This document shows, piece after piece, positions 54,111 through 62,804 of a stretch of 64,000 nt of DNA (within the stretch, counting starts at the first letter, position 1; every line of letters begins with the position of its first letter). Location of the stretch: contig JAFAAW010000040.1 of NCBI GenBank assembly GCA_023426365.1, positions 9,900 to 73,899 of the forward strand, given 5' to 3'. The notes beneath the pieces are model-generated. The model made no database searches, was not told the DNA's origin, and saw only the letters and a list, made by a program, of their open reading frames with translations. Source of the stretch: Pseudomonadota bacterium. Lineage in GTDB: Bacteria > Pseudomonadota > Alphaproteobacteria > Rhodospirillales > Magnetospirillaceae. The position numbers were made by a program, and so were the translations under genes.

Positions 54111-54866
54111 TCAGTCCTTTTTCCGTGCAAGGGCCGCCCGCAGCGCATCGGCGATGGCGCCGCCCGCAGAAGGCGTGGTGGTGGAGGTGGGGGCAGAAAC
54201 GGGAGCCGCCTGCGCGGCGGCCGGTTTCGGCGCCTCGGCGGGCTTGCCCTGTGTCTGTGGTTTCTGGTCGGCCGCCTTCGCGGCCTTCGGGGGCTTGGGC
54301 GGCGCGGTCAGCACGCTCACCCGGTTCATGAAGCCGGCCTCGTCGCCCTTGAGCAGGAGCGGCAGGGCGTCGGCGACGGCGTCGATCAGGGGGTCGAGCC
54401 AGACCTGCTCGGCCTTGGCGAAATCGTGCAGCACATAACCGGCCACCCGATCCTTGTCGCCGGGATGGCCGATGCCGAGACGGACCCGGCGATAATTCTG
54501 GCCCAGATGCTGGTCGATGCTCTTGAGGCCGTTATGGCCGCCCGCGCCGCCGCCGCGCTTCACGCGCAGCCGGCCGGGAGGCAGGTCAAGCTCGTCGTGG
54601 ATCACCACCACGTCCTCGACCGGCACCTTGAGGAACCGCGCCGCCGCCGCCACCGATTGACCCGACAGGTTCATGTAGGTCATGGGCTTCAGCACCAGCA
54701 CCTTGGTGCCGGCGATGGTGCCTTCGGCCATTTCACCCTGGAATTTGGAACGCCAGGGGCCAAAGGAATGGCGGCGGACGAGTTCGTCCGCCGCCATGAA
54801 GCCGATATTGTGACGGTTCCTGGCGTATTCGGTCCCGGGATTGCCGAGGCCAACGACCAGGATCAT
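54111..54866 (-). CDS. pth: Peptidyl-tRNA hydrolase
   Basis: Releases peptides from stalled peptidyl-tRNA. The core has LVVGLGNPGTEYARNRHNIGFMA with the catalytic H20, the KPMTYMNLSG segment, and IHDELDLPPG and GGGGAGGHNGLKSI. Its 251 residues exceed the usual 190-200: a tail of about 60 residues rich in Ala, Pro and Lys (about 188-251) ends in ALRAALARKKD. The tail is low-complexity and could bind RNA. It is 2 bases after rplY. Confidence 0.96.
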   Translation of the reverse strand: MILVVGLGNPGTEYARNRHNIGFMAADELVRRHSFGPWRSKFQGEMAEGTIAGTKVLVLKPMTYMNLSGQSVAAAARFLKVPVEDVVVIHDELDLPPGRLRVKRGGGAGGHNGLKSIDQHLGQNYRRVRLGIGHPGDKDRVAGYVLHDFAKAEQVWLDPLIDAVADALPLLLKGDEAGFMNRVSVLTAPPKPPKAAKAADQKPQTQGKPAEAPKPAAAQAAPVSAPTSTTTPSAGGAIADALRAALARKKD

Positions 54867-54868
54867 GG

Positions 54869-55471
54869 TCAGCCGGCCTGCTCGCCCTCGGTGGCCGGGG
54901 CGACGGTCGGGGCGCCGATCGACACCACGGTGCCCTGGGCGGCCATGTGGTACGGGGTCACGCCGGCCGGCAGGTTCAGCTCGTTCACGTGAACGGCGGC
55001 GCCGATGTCCATGCCGGTCAGATCGATGACGATCTCGGCCGGGATGTTGTCGGGCGAGCAGGTCACCTCGATCTCGTGCAGCTCGATGCTGACCACGCCG
55101 CCGCGCTTGACGCCCGGGGCCTTGTCGGCATTGGCGACGTGCACCGGCACCTTGACGTGCACGACGGCGTCGGCCGAAACGCGCAGGAAGTCGATGTGCT
55201 GGGGCTGGTCGTTCACGGGGTGGAACTGGATGTCGCGAGCGAGGCAACGCTCCTTCGAACCGTTCCCCAGGTCGATGTCGAACAGACGGGTCTTGAAGCC
55301 CGGCTTGTTCAGCTCGGCCCAGATGACGCGGGGGTCGAGGGCGATGGTGACGGGAGCCTGCTTGGCACCGTAAATCACACCGGGAACCTTGCCTTCACGG
55401 CGAGTGGCACGGGCGGCCCCCTTTCCGGCCCGATCGCGCAGCTCGGCGACGATGGCGCTGATCTCAGTCAT
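54869..55471 (-). CDS. rplY: Large subunit ribosomal protein L25, long (CTC/TL5) form
   Basis: A 200-residue 5S rRNA-binding protein. It has the N-terminal L25 barrel (REGKVPGVIYGAKQAPVTIALD) and a C-terminal CTC domain with PAEIVIDLTGMDIGAAVHVNEL. Several bacteria carry this long form; E. coli has only the barrel. The start MTEISAIVAELRD at 55471 fits the family. It is the first gene of the rplY-pth-ychF operon, divergent from the YfbR-like gene (141 bases). Confidence 0.96.
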   Translation of the reverse strand: MTEISAIVAELRDRAGKGAARATRREGKVPGVIYGAKQAPVTIALDPRVIWAELNKPGFKTRLFDIDLGNGSKERCLARDIQFHPVNDQPQHIDFLRVSADAVVHVKVPVHVANADKAPGVKRGGVVSIELHEIEVTCSPDNIPAEIVIDLTGMDIGAAVHVNELNLPAGVTPYHMAAQGTVVSIGAPTVAPATEGEQAG

Positions 55472-55612
55472 TCTGTCTCTCCATAACACGAAGAGGCGCG
55501 GCCTCCAGGGGTGCCGCGCCGAAGCGGCTGGAATACACGTTCACCCGCCCGAATTCAACCCGAATCGGACTTGGGTTGCGCCGCTGCACGGTTCGGGAGT
55601 AAGCCTGTTGCC

Positions 55613-56224
55613 ATGACCGATACGAACGCGCCCACCGACCGCCTGTCCCGCCAGTTGGCGTTTTCGCTGGAGCTGGACAAGCTCAAGACCATCCTGCGCC
55701 AGACGCTGCTGACCGATGGCTCGCGCCGCGAGAACGACGCCGAGCATTCCTGGCACGTGGCCATGATGGCGGTGCTGCTGGCCGAATACGCGCCCGCGGG
55801 CGCCGATCCCCTGCGCGCCAGCCGCATGTTGCTGTTCCACGACGTGGTCGAGATCGACGCCGGCGACACCTTCATCCACGACGAGGCGGGCAACCAGGAC
55901 AAGGCCGCCCGCGAACAGGCCGCCGCCGACCGCCTGTACGGCATGCTGCCGGCCGACCAGGGCGCCGAGCTGCGCGCGCTGTGGCAGGAATACGAGGACC
56001 GCGCCACCCCCACCGCCCGCTTCGCCGACGCGCTGGACCGGCTGCAGCCCATCATGAACAACTTCGCGACCGAGGGCGGCACCTGGAAGCCGCACGACGT
56101 CAGCGCCGACAAGGTGCTGAAGCTGGTGGACCGCATCCGCGCCGGCGCGCCCGCCCTGGGCGATTACGCCGAGACCCTGGTGCACGAGGCGGTGCGCCGC
56201 GGCTATCTGGTCCCCGCCCGCTGA
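55613..56224 (+). CDS. HD-domain protein, YfbR/HDDC2-like
   Basis: A 203-residue HD-fold hydrolase. It has NDAEHSWHVAMMAVLLAEYA with a first metal histidine, then LLFHDVVEIDAGDTF with HD, and the late D of FADALDRLQPIMNN. The E. coli relative YfbR is a 5'-deoxynucleotidase; HDDC2 is the eukaryotic form. It is more likely nucleotide metabolism than signalling. ATG at 55613. Followed by ilvA on the same strand. Confidence 0.9.
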   Translation: MTDTNAPTDRLSRQLAFSLELDKLKTILRQTLLTDGSRRENDAEHSWHVAMMAVLLAEYAPAGADPLRASRMLLFHDVVEIDAGDTFIHDEAGNQDKAAREQAAADRLYGMLPADQGAELRALWQEYEDRATPTARFADALDRLQPIMNNFATEGGTWKPHDVSADKVLKLVDRIRAGAPALGDYAETLVHEAVRRGYLVPAR

Positions 56225-56264
56225 CCGACCACACCCTGCCCGCCCCCGCCCCAGGAACAGCCCG

Positions 56265-57833
56265 ATGACCGCCGCTCTCACCGACCACGCCGTCCGTTCC
56301 GACCTGGACCTCCAGGACGTCGTGCGCCGTATCCTCACCTCGGCCGTGTACGAGGTGGCGGTGGAAACGCCGCTGGACCGCATGGTGCAGCTTTCCACCC
56401 GGCTGGGCACCGACGTGCTGCTCAAGCGCGAGGATCTGCAGCCGGTGTTCTCGTTCAAGATCCGGGGCGCCCACAACCGCATCAAGGCGCTGAGCGCCGA
56501 GGAGCGCGCGCGCGGCGTCATCTGCGCGTCGGCCGGCAACCACGCCCAGGGCGTGGCGCTGTCGGCCAACCGCCTGGGCGTGCGCGCGGTCATCGTCATG
56601 CCCACCACCACCCCCACCATCAAGGTGCGCAGCGTGGCCCGGCTGGGCGGCGAGGTGGTGCTGTTTGGTGACAATTTCGACGCCGCCCGCGCCCATGCCA
56701 CCGAGCTGGCGGCGCGCGACGGGCTGGTTTTCGTGCATCCCTTCGACGATGCGGATGTGATCGCCGGCCAGGGCACCATCGGCATGGAATTGCTGCGCCA
56801 GCAGCCGGGGGCGATCGGCGCCATCTACGTGCCCATCGGCGGCGGCGGGCTGGCGGCCGGGGTGGCCGCCTATGTGAAGTTCCTGCGCCCCGACATCAAG
56901 GTGTTCGGCGTCGAGCCGGAGGACGCCGCCAGCATGCAGGCGGCCATCGCCACGGGCGGCCCCGTCAACCTGGCCCAGGTGGGCATCTTCGCCGACGGCG
57001 TCGCCGTGCGCCAGGCGGGCGATCTGACCTATCTTCTGTGCCGCGACCATCTGGACGGCATCGTCACCGTCACCACCGACGAGATTTGCGCCGCCATCAA
57101 GGACGTGTTCGACGACACCCGCGCCATCGCCGAGCCGGCCGGCGCGCTGGCCCTGGCCGGACTGCGCCGCCACGTGGAAAGCGGCCACGCCCCCGCCGGC
57201 CCGCTGATCGCCATCAATTCCGGCGCCAACGTCAATTTCGACCGCCTGCGCCACGTGGCCGAACGGGCCGAGATCGGCGAGCGGGCCGAGGCGCTGCTGG
57301 CCGTCACCATCCCCGAGGTCCCGGGCAGCTATCGCACCTTCATCCGCCTGCTGGGCGGGCGCGCCATCACCGAGTTCAATTACCGCTATGCCCACGGCCA
57401 GCCGGCGCAGATCTTCGTCGGCGTCAAGCTGGCCGGCGGCGACCGCGAGAAGCAGCAGATCATCGATCTCCTGCGCGCCGCCGGGCACAAGGTGATCGAC
57501 ATGACCGACAACGAGGTGGCCAAGCTGCACGTGCGCTACATGGTGGGCGGCCGCGCCGCCGCGCTCAGCGACGAACTGGTCTACCGCTTCCAGTTCCCCG
57601 AGCGTCCGGGCGCGCTGCTGGCCTTCCTGGACGGCCTGCGGCCGGAGTGGAACATCTCGCTGTTCCACTATCGCAACCACGGCGCCGATTTCGGCCGCGT
57701 GCTGGTGGGCATCCAGGTGCCCGAGGCCGAACGCGGCCAGTTCCACGATTGCATCGAGGCCTTGGGCTATTCCTATTGGGACGAGACCCACAACCCGGCC
57801 TACGGCCTGTTCCTGGCCGGAAACCAGGGCTGA
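56265..57833 (+). CDS. ilvA: Threonine ammonia-lyase, biosynthetic type
   Basis: Deaminates threonine to 2-oxobutanoate for isoleucine. The 522-residue enzyme has the PLP core with K65 (VFSFKIRGAHNR), the ASAGNHAQGVAL segment and VPIGGGGLAAGVAAY, and two C-terminal ACT-like domains (about 330-505: LLAVTIPEVPGSYRTFIRLLGG and YRFQFPERPGALLAFL) for isoleucine and valine control. It fits the long feedback-regulated form, and not the short catabolic one. Confidence 0.97.
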   Translation: MTAALTDHAVRSDLDLQDVVRRILTSAVYEVAVETPLDRMVQLSTRLGTDVLLKREDLQPVFSFKIRGAHNRIKALSAEERARGVICASAGNHAQGVALSANRLGVRAVIVMPTTTPTIKVRSVARLGGEVVLFGDNFDAARAHATELAARDGLVFVHPFDDADVIAGQGTIGMELLRQQPGAIGAIYVPIGGGGLAAGVAAYVKFLRPDIKVFGVEPEDAASMQAAIATGGPVNLAQVGIFADGVAVRQAGDLTYLLCRDHLDGIVTVTTDEICAAIKDVFDDTRAIAEPAGALALAGLRRHVESGHAPAGPLIAINSGANVNFDRLRHVAERAEIGERAEALLAVTIPEVPGSYRTFIRLLGGRAITEFNYRYAHGQPAQIFVGVKLAGGDREKQQIIDLLRAAGHKVIDMTDNEVAKLHVRYMVGGRAAALSDELVYRFQFPERPGALLAFLDGLRPEWNISLFHYRNHGADFGRVLVGIQVPEAERGQFHDCIEALGYSYWDETHNPAYGLFLAGNQG

Positions 57834-57869
57834 ACGCCGTCCCCCCCATCTTCACCGCAGGACATCCCC

Positions 57870-58757
57870 ATGCCGACCGTCGCCACCCACAGCGGCACCT
57901 TTCATGCCGACGACTGTTTCGCCTTCGCCATCCTGAAAGCCGCCCTGGGCGGCGACGTCACTCTGGTGCGCACGCGTGAGCAGGAACGGCTGGAGGTGGC
58001 CGACGTGGTGTTCGACGTGGGCGGCGTGTGCGACCCGTCGCGCGGCCGCTATGACCACCACATGCGCGACAAGCCGCTACGCGACAATGGCGAGCCTTTC
58101 AGCTCGGCCGGGCTGGTGTGGCGCGACTACGGCGTCCGGGCCGTTCACGCCCTGGTCGGCGGGCTGGGCGACGCCCAGGCCGCGCGCATCGCCGCCATGC
58201 TGGACGGCGGCGTGATCCGCGACATCGACCTGATGGACAACGGCGCCATGACGCCGACCCCGGGCCATTTCTCGACCCTGCTGGAGGCCTTCAACCCCAG
58301 CTTCGCCGAAGCCGGGCTGGACGAGGACCAGTGCTTTGCCGAGGCCGCCGAACTGGCCGGCCGCGTGCTGGCGCGCGCCGCCGCCCGCGCCCACGCCGCC
58401 GTGCTGGCCGAGGACAATGTGGCCGCCGCCGCCCGCGCGGCCCAGGACCCGCGCATCATCGTGCTGGAGACCCGCGTGCCGTGGGAGGACGCGGTGTTCG
58501 ACCTGGACCTGGCCCAGGCGCTTTACGTGGTGCGCCCGGCGGGCAAGCAATGGACGGTCAGCGCGGTGCCGCCCGAGCGCAATTCCTTTGCCCAGCGCAA
58601 GTCGCTGCCCGACGCCTGGGGCGGATTGCGCGACGGCGATTTCGCCGCGGCGACCGGGGTGGCCGACGCCACCTTCTGCCATCCCGCCCGCTTCGTCTGC
58701 GGGGCGGTCAGCCGCGAGGGCGCCGTGGCGCTGGCCCTGCTGGCGGCCAACGCCTAG
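57870..58757 (+). CDS. MYG1 family protein (UPF0160)
   Basis: A 295-residue protein of the MYG1 family, DHH-like nucleases or phosphoesterases. The N-terminal THSGTFHADDCFAFAILK and the RYDHHMRDKP motifs provide metal ligands; SSAGLVWRDYG and the late FVCGAVSREGAVALAL are typical. The eukaryotic MYG1 acts as a 3'-5' RNA exonuclease in mitochondria and nucleus; the bacterial role is unsettled. It follows ilvA by 36 bases and overlaps the next gene (other strand) by 4 bases. Confidence 0.92.
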   Translation: MPTVATHSGTFHADDCFAFAILKAALGGDVTLVRTREQERLEVADVVFDVGGVCDPSRGRYDHHMRDKPLRDNGEPFSSAGLVWRDYGVRAVHALVGGLGDAQAARIAAMLDGGVIRDIDLMDNGAMTPTPGHFSTLLEAFNPSFAEAGLDEDQCFAEAAELAGRVLARAAARAHAAVLAEDNVAAAARAAQDPRIIVLETRVPWEDAVFDLDLAQALYVVRPAGKQWTVSAVPPERNSFAQRKSLPDAWGGLRDGDFAAATGVADATFCHPARFVCGAVSREGAVALALLAANA

Positions 58758-58984
58758 GAATTATCGCGCAGCCAGCCGCCAATCCACACCAGCCCCCAGC
58801 CGAACGCCGCCACCGGCGCGCCCAGGAACAGGCCGCCGACCACCAGCGACTGGGGCGGCAGCAGGGCGCTGAAGGGGGCCAGCCAGCCCACCCATTGCAA
58901 AGTGCCGGCGATGACCGCCGCCAGTCCGGCCAGGACGGAGGCGAACAGGATGGCGATGCCGCAGGCGATCAGGGTCTTGCTCAT
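58754..58984 (-). CDS. Small two-span membrane protein, unknown
   Basis: A 76-residue protein with hydrophobic segments at about 4-29 and 43-68 (for example CGIAILFASVLAGLAAVIAG) and a short polar tail IGGWLRDNS. I do not recognise the family. The ATG at 58984 fits the first span; the open frame upstream is not hydrophobic. It is convergent with the MYG1 gene and overlaps it by 4 bases. Its expression is not certain. Confidence 0.55.
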   Translation of the reverse strand: MSKTLIACGIAILFASVLAGLAAVIAGTLQWVGWLAPFSALLPPQSLVVGGLFLGAPVAAFGWGLVWIGGWLRDNS

Positions 58985-59209
58985 GCGGGCATGCTGGCGG
59001 GCCATGCGCGGCGGGTCCTTGCCTTCGGTCAAGCCCCGGCCGCAAGGCCGGCGGAGCGGCGGGGGCGAAGTTGCCGCAAGTATCCTCCGAAAGAACTAGC
59101 CACCACTAACCTTCGAACGAGAAAACAACCGCACCTGTGCGCAATTCTCTTACTTAACCACTTCTTGCAACCTCATGATGAAAAACACGGCGCCCGCAAA
59201 AATGCGTGG

Positions 59210-59215
59210 TATATT
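59210..59215 (+). promoter_or_regulatory. Minus-ten-like TATATT just before a kinase start
   Basis: TATATT ends 6 bases before the kinase ATG (59222), with no ribosome binding site between. Transcription could begin at or near the ATG and give a leaderless message. No matching -35 element is clear. Confidence 0.35.
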
Positions 59216-59221
59216 AGAGCC

Positions 59222-61216
59222 ATGTTTGGACGTTCCCTTCGCCCCACCCGGTCCCGCTGGCTGGTGCCGACCCTTGTCCTTGGGTTGGCGGCTGGCGTCA
59301 TCGCCATGGTATGGGTGGGTTTCGCCGTCGAGATGCGCAAGGACCGCATCCGCGCCCGCCAGGCGGCGGAAGTCAGGCTGGAAAGCGTCGTCGAGGCGCT
59401 GAGCGAGCAGGTGGAGCGCTCGCTCACCGGCATCAACATCGCCTCGCTGTATCTGCGCCATGCCTGGGGCGCCAATCGCGACCGCTTCGGCGAGATCGTC
59501 GAGACCCTGCGCCCGGTCAGCATTCCCAGCGGCACCGTCAACGTGATGGTCAACGACGCCGACGGCTGGATGGTGTTTTCCACCTATCCGCCCGCGCCGG
59601 CACCGGTCAACTTCGCCGAACGCGAACATTTCCGCGCCCAGGTCACCAGCCCCGACGACACCCTGTTCATCAGCCGGCCGGTGATGGGCAAGCTGAGCCA
59701 CCGCATGATGATCCCGTGCAGCCGCAAGCTGTTCGACGCCGAGGGCCGCTTCGACGGTGTCGCCGTGGTCGCCATCCCCCCCGAGGACCTGTTCCGGCTG
59801 GACCCGCACCTGAACCTGGGCGCGCGCGGCGGCGCCATCCTGGTCGGCCTGGACGGGGTGGTGCGCGCCAGCGCCGGCCGCGCCCCCGGCGCCGCCCCCG
59901 AACCGGGCACCGCCCTGGACACCACCCGCCCCTATTTCACCGGCGAGCAGGGCGTGTTCGAGGCGACGGGACCGGTCACCGGCGACACCCGTTTGTACGC
60001 CTATCGCCGCCTGCGGCAGTTTCCGCTGGTGATGGTGGTATCCGACACCCTGGCCGACATTCATGCCACCACCCTGCCCCACCGGCGCGAACTGGGGCTG
60101 TTCGCGCTGGCCGCCACGGTGGTCGTCGCGGGCTTCGCCATGGTGCTCGCCCATTTCATCCACACCCTGGCCGGACGCAACCGCGCGCTGGAGGATGCCC
60201 GCCGCCGCAGCGAGCTGATCCTGAGCTCGGCCGGCGAAGGCATCTGCGGCCTGGATGCCCGGGGCGGCATCACCTTCATCAATCCGGCGGCGCGCCACAT
60301 GCTGGGCTGGGACGCAAGCGGCGGCGACACCCGCCACGCCCTGGCCGGCCAGATGCGCGCCGTGCCGGCGGACGGCGAAAGCAAGACCCACCTGATGCGC
60401 GGCGACGGCAGCCGCTTTCCGGCCGAGGTCACCGCGGCCACCATGCGCGACGGCGGCACGGTCATGGTGTTCCGCGACGTCACCCAGGCCGTGCACACCG
60501 AGCGCAAGCTGATCGAGAAATCGGACGCCCTGGCCCGCTCCAACGCCGAGCTGGAACAATTCGCCTATGTGGTGTCGCACGACCTGCGCGAGCCGCTGCG
60601 CATGGTATCCAGCTTCCTGACCCTGCTGGAACGGCGGCTGAGCGACACGCTGGACGGCGAGTGCCGCGACTTCCTGAACTTCGCCCGCGACGGCGCCAAC
60701 CGCATGGACCGGCTGGTGCTGGACCTGCTGGACTATTCGCGCATCGGCCGCCAGCAACGGCCGATGGCAGCGGTGGATCTGGACAAGGTGATGGCCGAGG
60801 TGCAGGACAATCTGGCTGCCGCCCGCCAGGAAACCGGCGGCACGATCCAGGTGGACGGCCCGCTGCCGGTGGTAACCGGCGATGCCCAGGAACTGACCCG
60901 GCTGCTGCAAAACCTGGTGGGCAACGCCCTGAAATACCACGCCCCCGACCGGCCGCCGGTGGTTCAGGTATCCGCCGAACCCGCCGCCGAGGGCTGGACG
61001 ATCACCGTGCGCGACAACGGCATCGGCATCGCCGCCGAGGATTTCGAGCGGGTCTTCGGCGTGTTCCAGCGCCTGCACAGCCGCGACCGCTATGACGGCA
61101 CCGGCATCGGGCTGGCCATCTGCAAGAAGGTGGTGGAACACCATGGCGGCACCATCCGGGTGGCCTCGGAACCCGGCCAGGGGGCCGCCTTCAGCTTTAC
61201 CCTGCCGGCGGGGTGA
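59222..61216 (+). CDS. Sensor histidine kinase with PDC/Cache sensor and PAS domain
   Basis: A 664-residue membrane kinase. Span (about 13-36), a double-Cache (PDC) periplasmic sensor (40-285), a second span (291-312), PAS (325-425), HisKA with H453 (VVSHDLREPLR) and HATPase (NLVGNALKY, DNGIGI, GTGIGLAICKK). The HisKA type is that of phytochrome-like kinases that signal to stand-alone receivers; a receiver of that kind is at 16321. No receiver is adjacent. ATG at 59222 with no ribosome binding site. Confidence 0.93.
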   Translation: MFGRSLRPTRSRWLVPTLVLGLAAGVIAMVWVGFAVEMRKDRIRARQAAEVRLESVVEALSEQVERSLTGINIASLYLRHAWGANRDRFGEIVETLRPVSIPSGTVNVMVNDADGWMVFSTYPPAPAPVNFAEREHFRAQVTSPDDTLFISRPVMGKLSHRMMIPCSRKLFDAEGRFDGVAVVAIPPEDLFRLDPHLNLGARGGAILVGLDGVVRASAGRAPGAAPEPGTALDTTRPYFTGEQGVFEATGPVTGDTRLYAYRRLRQFPLVMVVSDTLADIHATTLPHRRELGLFALAATVVVAGFAMVLAHFIHTLAGRNRALEDARRRSELILSSAGEGICGLDARGGITFINPAARHMLGWDASGGDTRHALAGQMRAVPADGESKTHLMRGDGSRFPAEVTAATMRDGGTVMVFRDVTQAVHTERKLIEKSDALARSNAELEQFAYVVSHDLREPLRMVSSFLTLLERRLSDTLDGECRDFLNFARDGANRMDRLVLDLLDYSRIGRQQRPMAAVDLDKVMAEVQDNLAAARQETGGTIQVDGPLPVVTGDAQELTRLLQNLVGNALKYHAPDRPPVVQVSAEPAAEGWTITVRDNGIGIAAEDFERVFGVFQRLHSRDRYDGTGIGLAICKKVVEHHGGTIRVASEPGQGAAFSFTLPAG

Positions 61217-61403
61217 CGGCGCGACAAGCCGGCGCGATTGCTTTACTGTTCCGGTGGGCGCCGCCCCGTGCGGGCGGCGGACATGGGAAGGGGGAGCAGA
61301 TGCGGGGGCAAGCAGACAGCGCGGCCACGCCGGACACCCGCGCGGCCGCCATGGCCGTCCGCCGGGCCGGACACGGCCGGGTATGGCGCGGGTGAGGCCG
61401 GCA

Positions 61404-62804
61404 ATGCCGAGGCGGCGCCGCTGGCTGGCGCCGGCCGCCGTGGCGGTGGCGGGCGTCGTCGCCCTGTTCGTCGCCGTCAATCCGCTGGAACGCGACCGCC
61501 GCGCCGACGGCACCGACGCGGGCGCGCTGCTGCCCGACCGCTGGCGCGTGCGGCTGACCAGCGCCGAGGTGGCCGACGAACTGGCGGCGCGGGAATACGC
61601 CGACGAGCTGCGCCGCTTCGCCGAGGACGGCGTGCTGGATGCCGACCCCTACCTGACCGAGCTGGTCGCCAGCGTGGCCGCCCCGCTGGTCGCCGCCGCC
61701 CACGACCTTTACCCGCAGACCCGCGACTGGCCGTGGGAATGGCATCTGGCGGATAACGGCGAGGTGAATGCGTGGTGCCTGCCGGGCGGGCGCATGGTGG
61801 TGCTGTCGGGCCTGCTGTCCGAGGACATCCTGGACGACGACCGCGACCGCCTGGCCACCATCCTGGCGCACGAGGTCGCCCACGCCCTGTTGCAGCATTC
61901 GCGCGAAAGCATCGGGCAGATGTGGACGGCCCAGGGCCTGGCCTGGATCGTCGCCAAAAGCCTGAAGGTGGGCGCGCTGCGCGAAAGCCAGATGATCGGC
62001 ACGCTCAAGACCACCTTGCTGAACCCCAAAAGCCGCATCCACGAGGGCGAGGCCGACGTGCTGGGACTGGAACTGATGACGCGGGCGGGCTTTTCGCCGG
62101 CCAAGGCGGTGGAAACATGGCAGCGCATGGCGCTGCGCCTGGACCCGGCCGAGCGCACGCCCCTGGCCCAGCGCGCGATGGCGTTCCTGTCCGACCACCC
62201 CTCGGACGACGACCGGCTGGCGCGGATGAGCGCCCTGCAGCCCCAAGCGCAGCCTTTGGCCGGGGAGGCGCGGAAATGGAACTGGCTGGAGCACGGCCTC
62301 GACGATGCCCGGACCGACGCGCTCAGCCGCGCGGCCAACGCCTTCGGGCTGGACAGCCTGACCCTGGCCGGCAACGGCGCGCTGGTGCGCGCGGTGGCCG
62401 CCACCGAGAGGATGACGCCCAAACAGGCCGCCGCCGAAATCGAGCACGCCATGTGGGAAAGCGCGCTGGAACAGGGCGGCGTCATGCAGATGGGCCTGTC
62501 GGCCCTGGTGCGCGAGGCCGGCGGCTGGGAACGGCTGGAGCGGATCGAGAAGGCATGGGGCAAGCTGCGCCGCGCCAAGCCGCTGTTGCGGGACCCCGGC
62601 CAGATCAAGCGCATGGCGCTGTCCGCCGAGGACCGCGAGCGCGCCCATGTCGCCGTGGAGCGCCTGCGGGCGTTCCTCGCCTCGCCGCGCTTCGAGCGGC
62701 GCCTGTGGCGCGATGCCGCCGAGGAACTGGGCAAGACCCGGCCCGGCGCCCGCCGCGCCATCCTGGACAAGCTGGGCGTCGGCACGACGGAGGGGCGGTC
62801 ATGA
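61404..62804 (+). CDS. M48-family zinc metallopeptidase
   Basis: A 466-residue peptidase held by an N-terminal signal/anchor (RRRRWLAPAAVAVAGVVALFVAV). The zinc motif is H156-EVA-H160 (ILAHEVAHALLQHSR), with E214 in HEGEADVLGLEL as third ligand. The C-terminal half (about 270-466) is helical, with repeats that may resemble the TPR part of BepA/LoiP-like proteins. Periplasmic quality control is plausible. ATG at 61404, GTGAGG upstream; an ATG at 61383 is possible. Overlaps the next gene by 4 bases. Confidence 0.9.
   Translation: MPRRRRWLAPAAVAVAGVVALFVAVNPLERDRRADGTDAGALLPDRWRVRLTSAEVADELAAREYADELRRFAEDGVLDADPYLTELVASVAAPLVAAAHDLYPQTRDWPWEWHLADNGEVNAWCLPGGRMVVLSGLLSEDILDDDRDRLATILAHEVAHALLQHSRESIGQMWTAQGLAWIVAKSLKVGALRESQMIGTLKTTLLNPKSRIHEGEADVLGLELMTRAGFSPAKAVETWQRMALRLDPAERTPLAQRAMAFLSDHPSDDDRLARMSALQPQAQPLAGEARKWNWLEHGLDDARTDALSRAANAFGLDSLTLAGNGALVRAVAATERMTPKQAAAEIEHAMWESALEQGGVMQMGLSALVREAGGWERLERIEKAWGKLRRAKPLLRDPGQIKRMALSAEDRERAHVAVERLRAFLASPRFERRLWRDAAEELGKTRPGARRAILDKLGVGTTEGRS

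Noticed and set aside
59150..61513. A 787-codon minus-strand frame opposite the PDC-PAS kinase
   Set aside because: It mirrors the kinase's codon pattern and has no recognisable domain; the kinase is certain.
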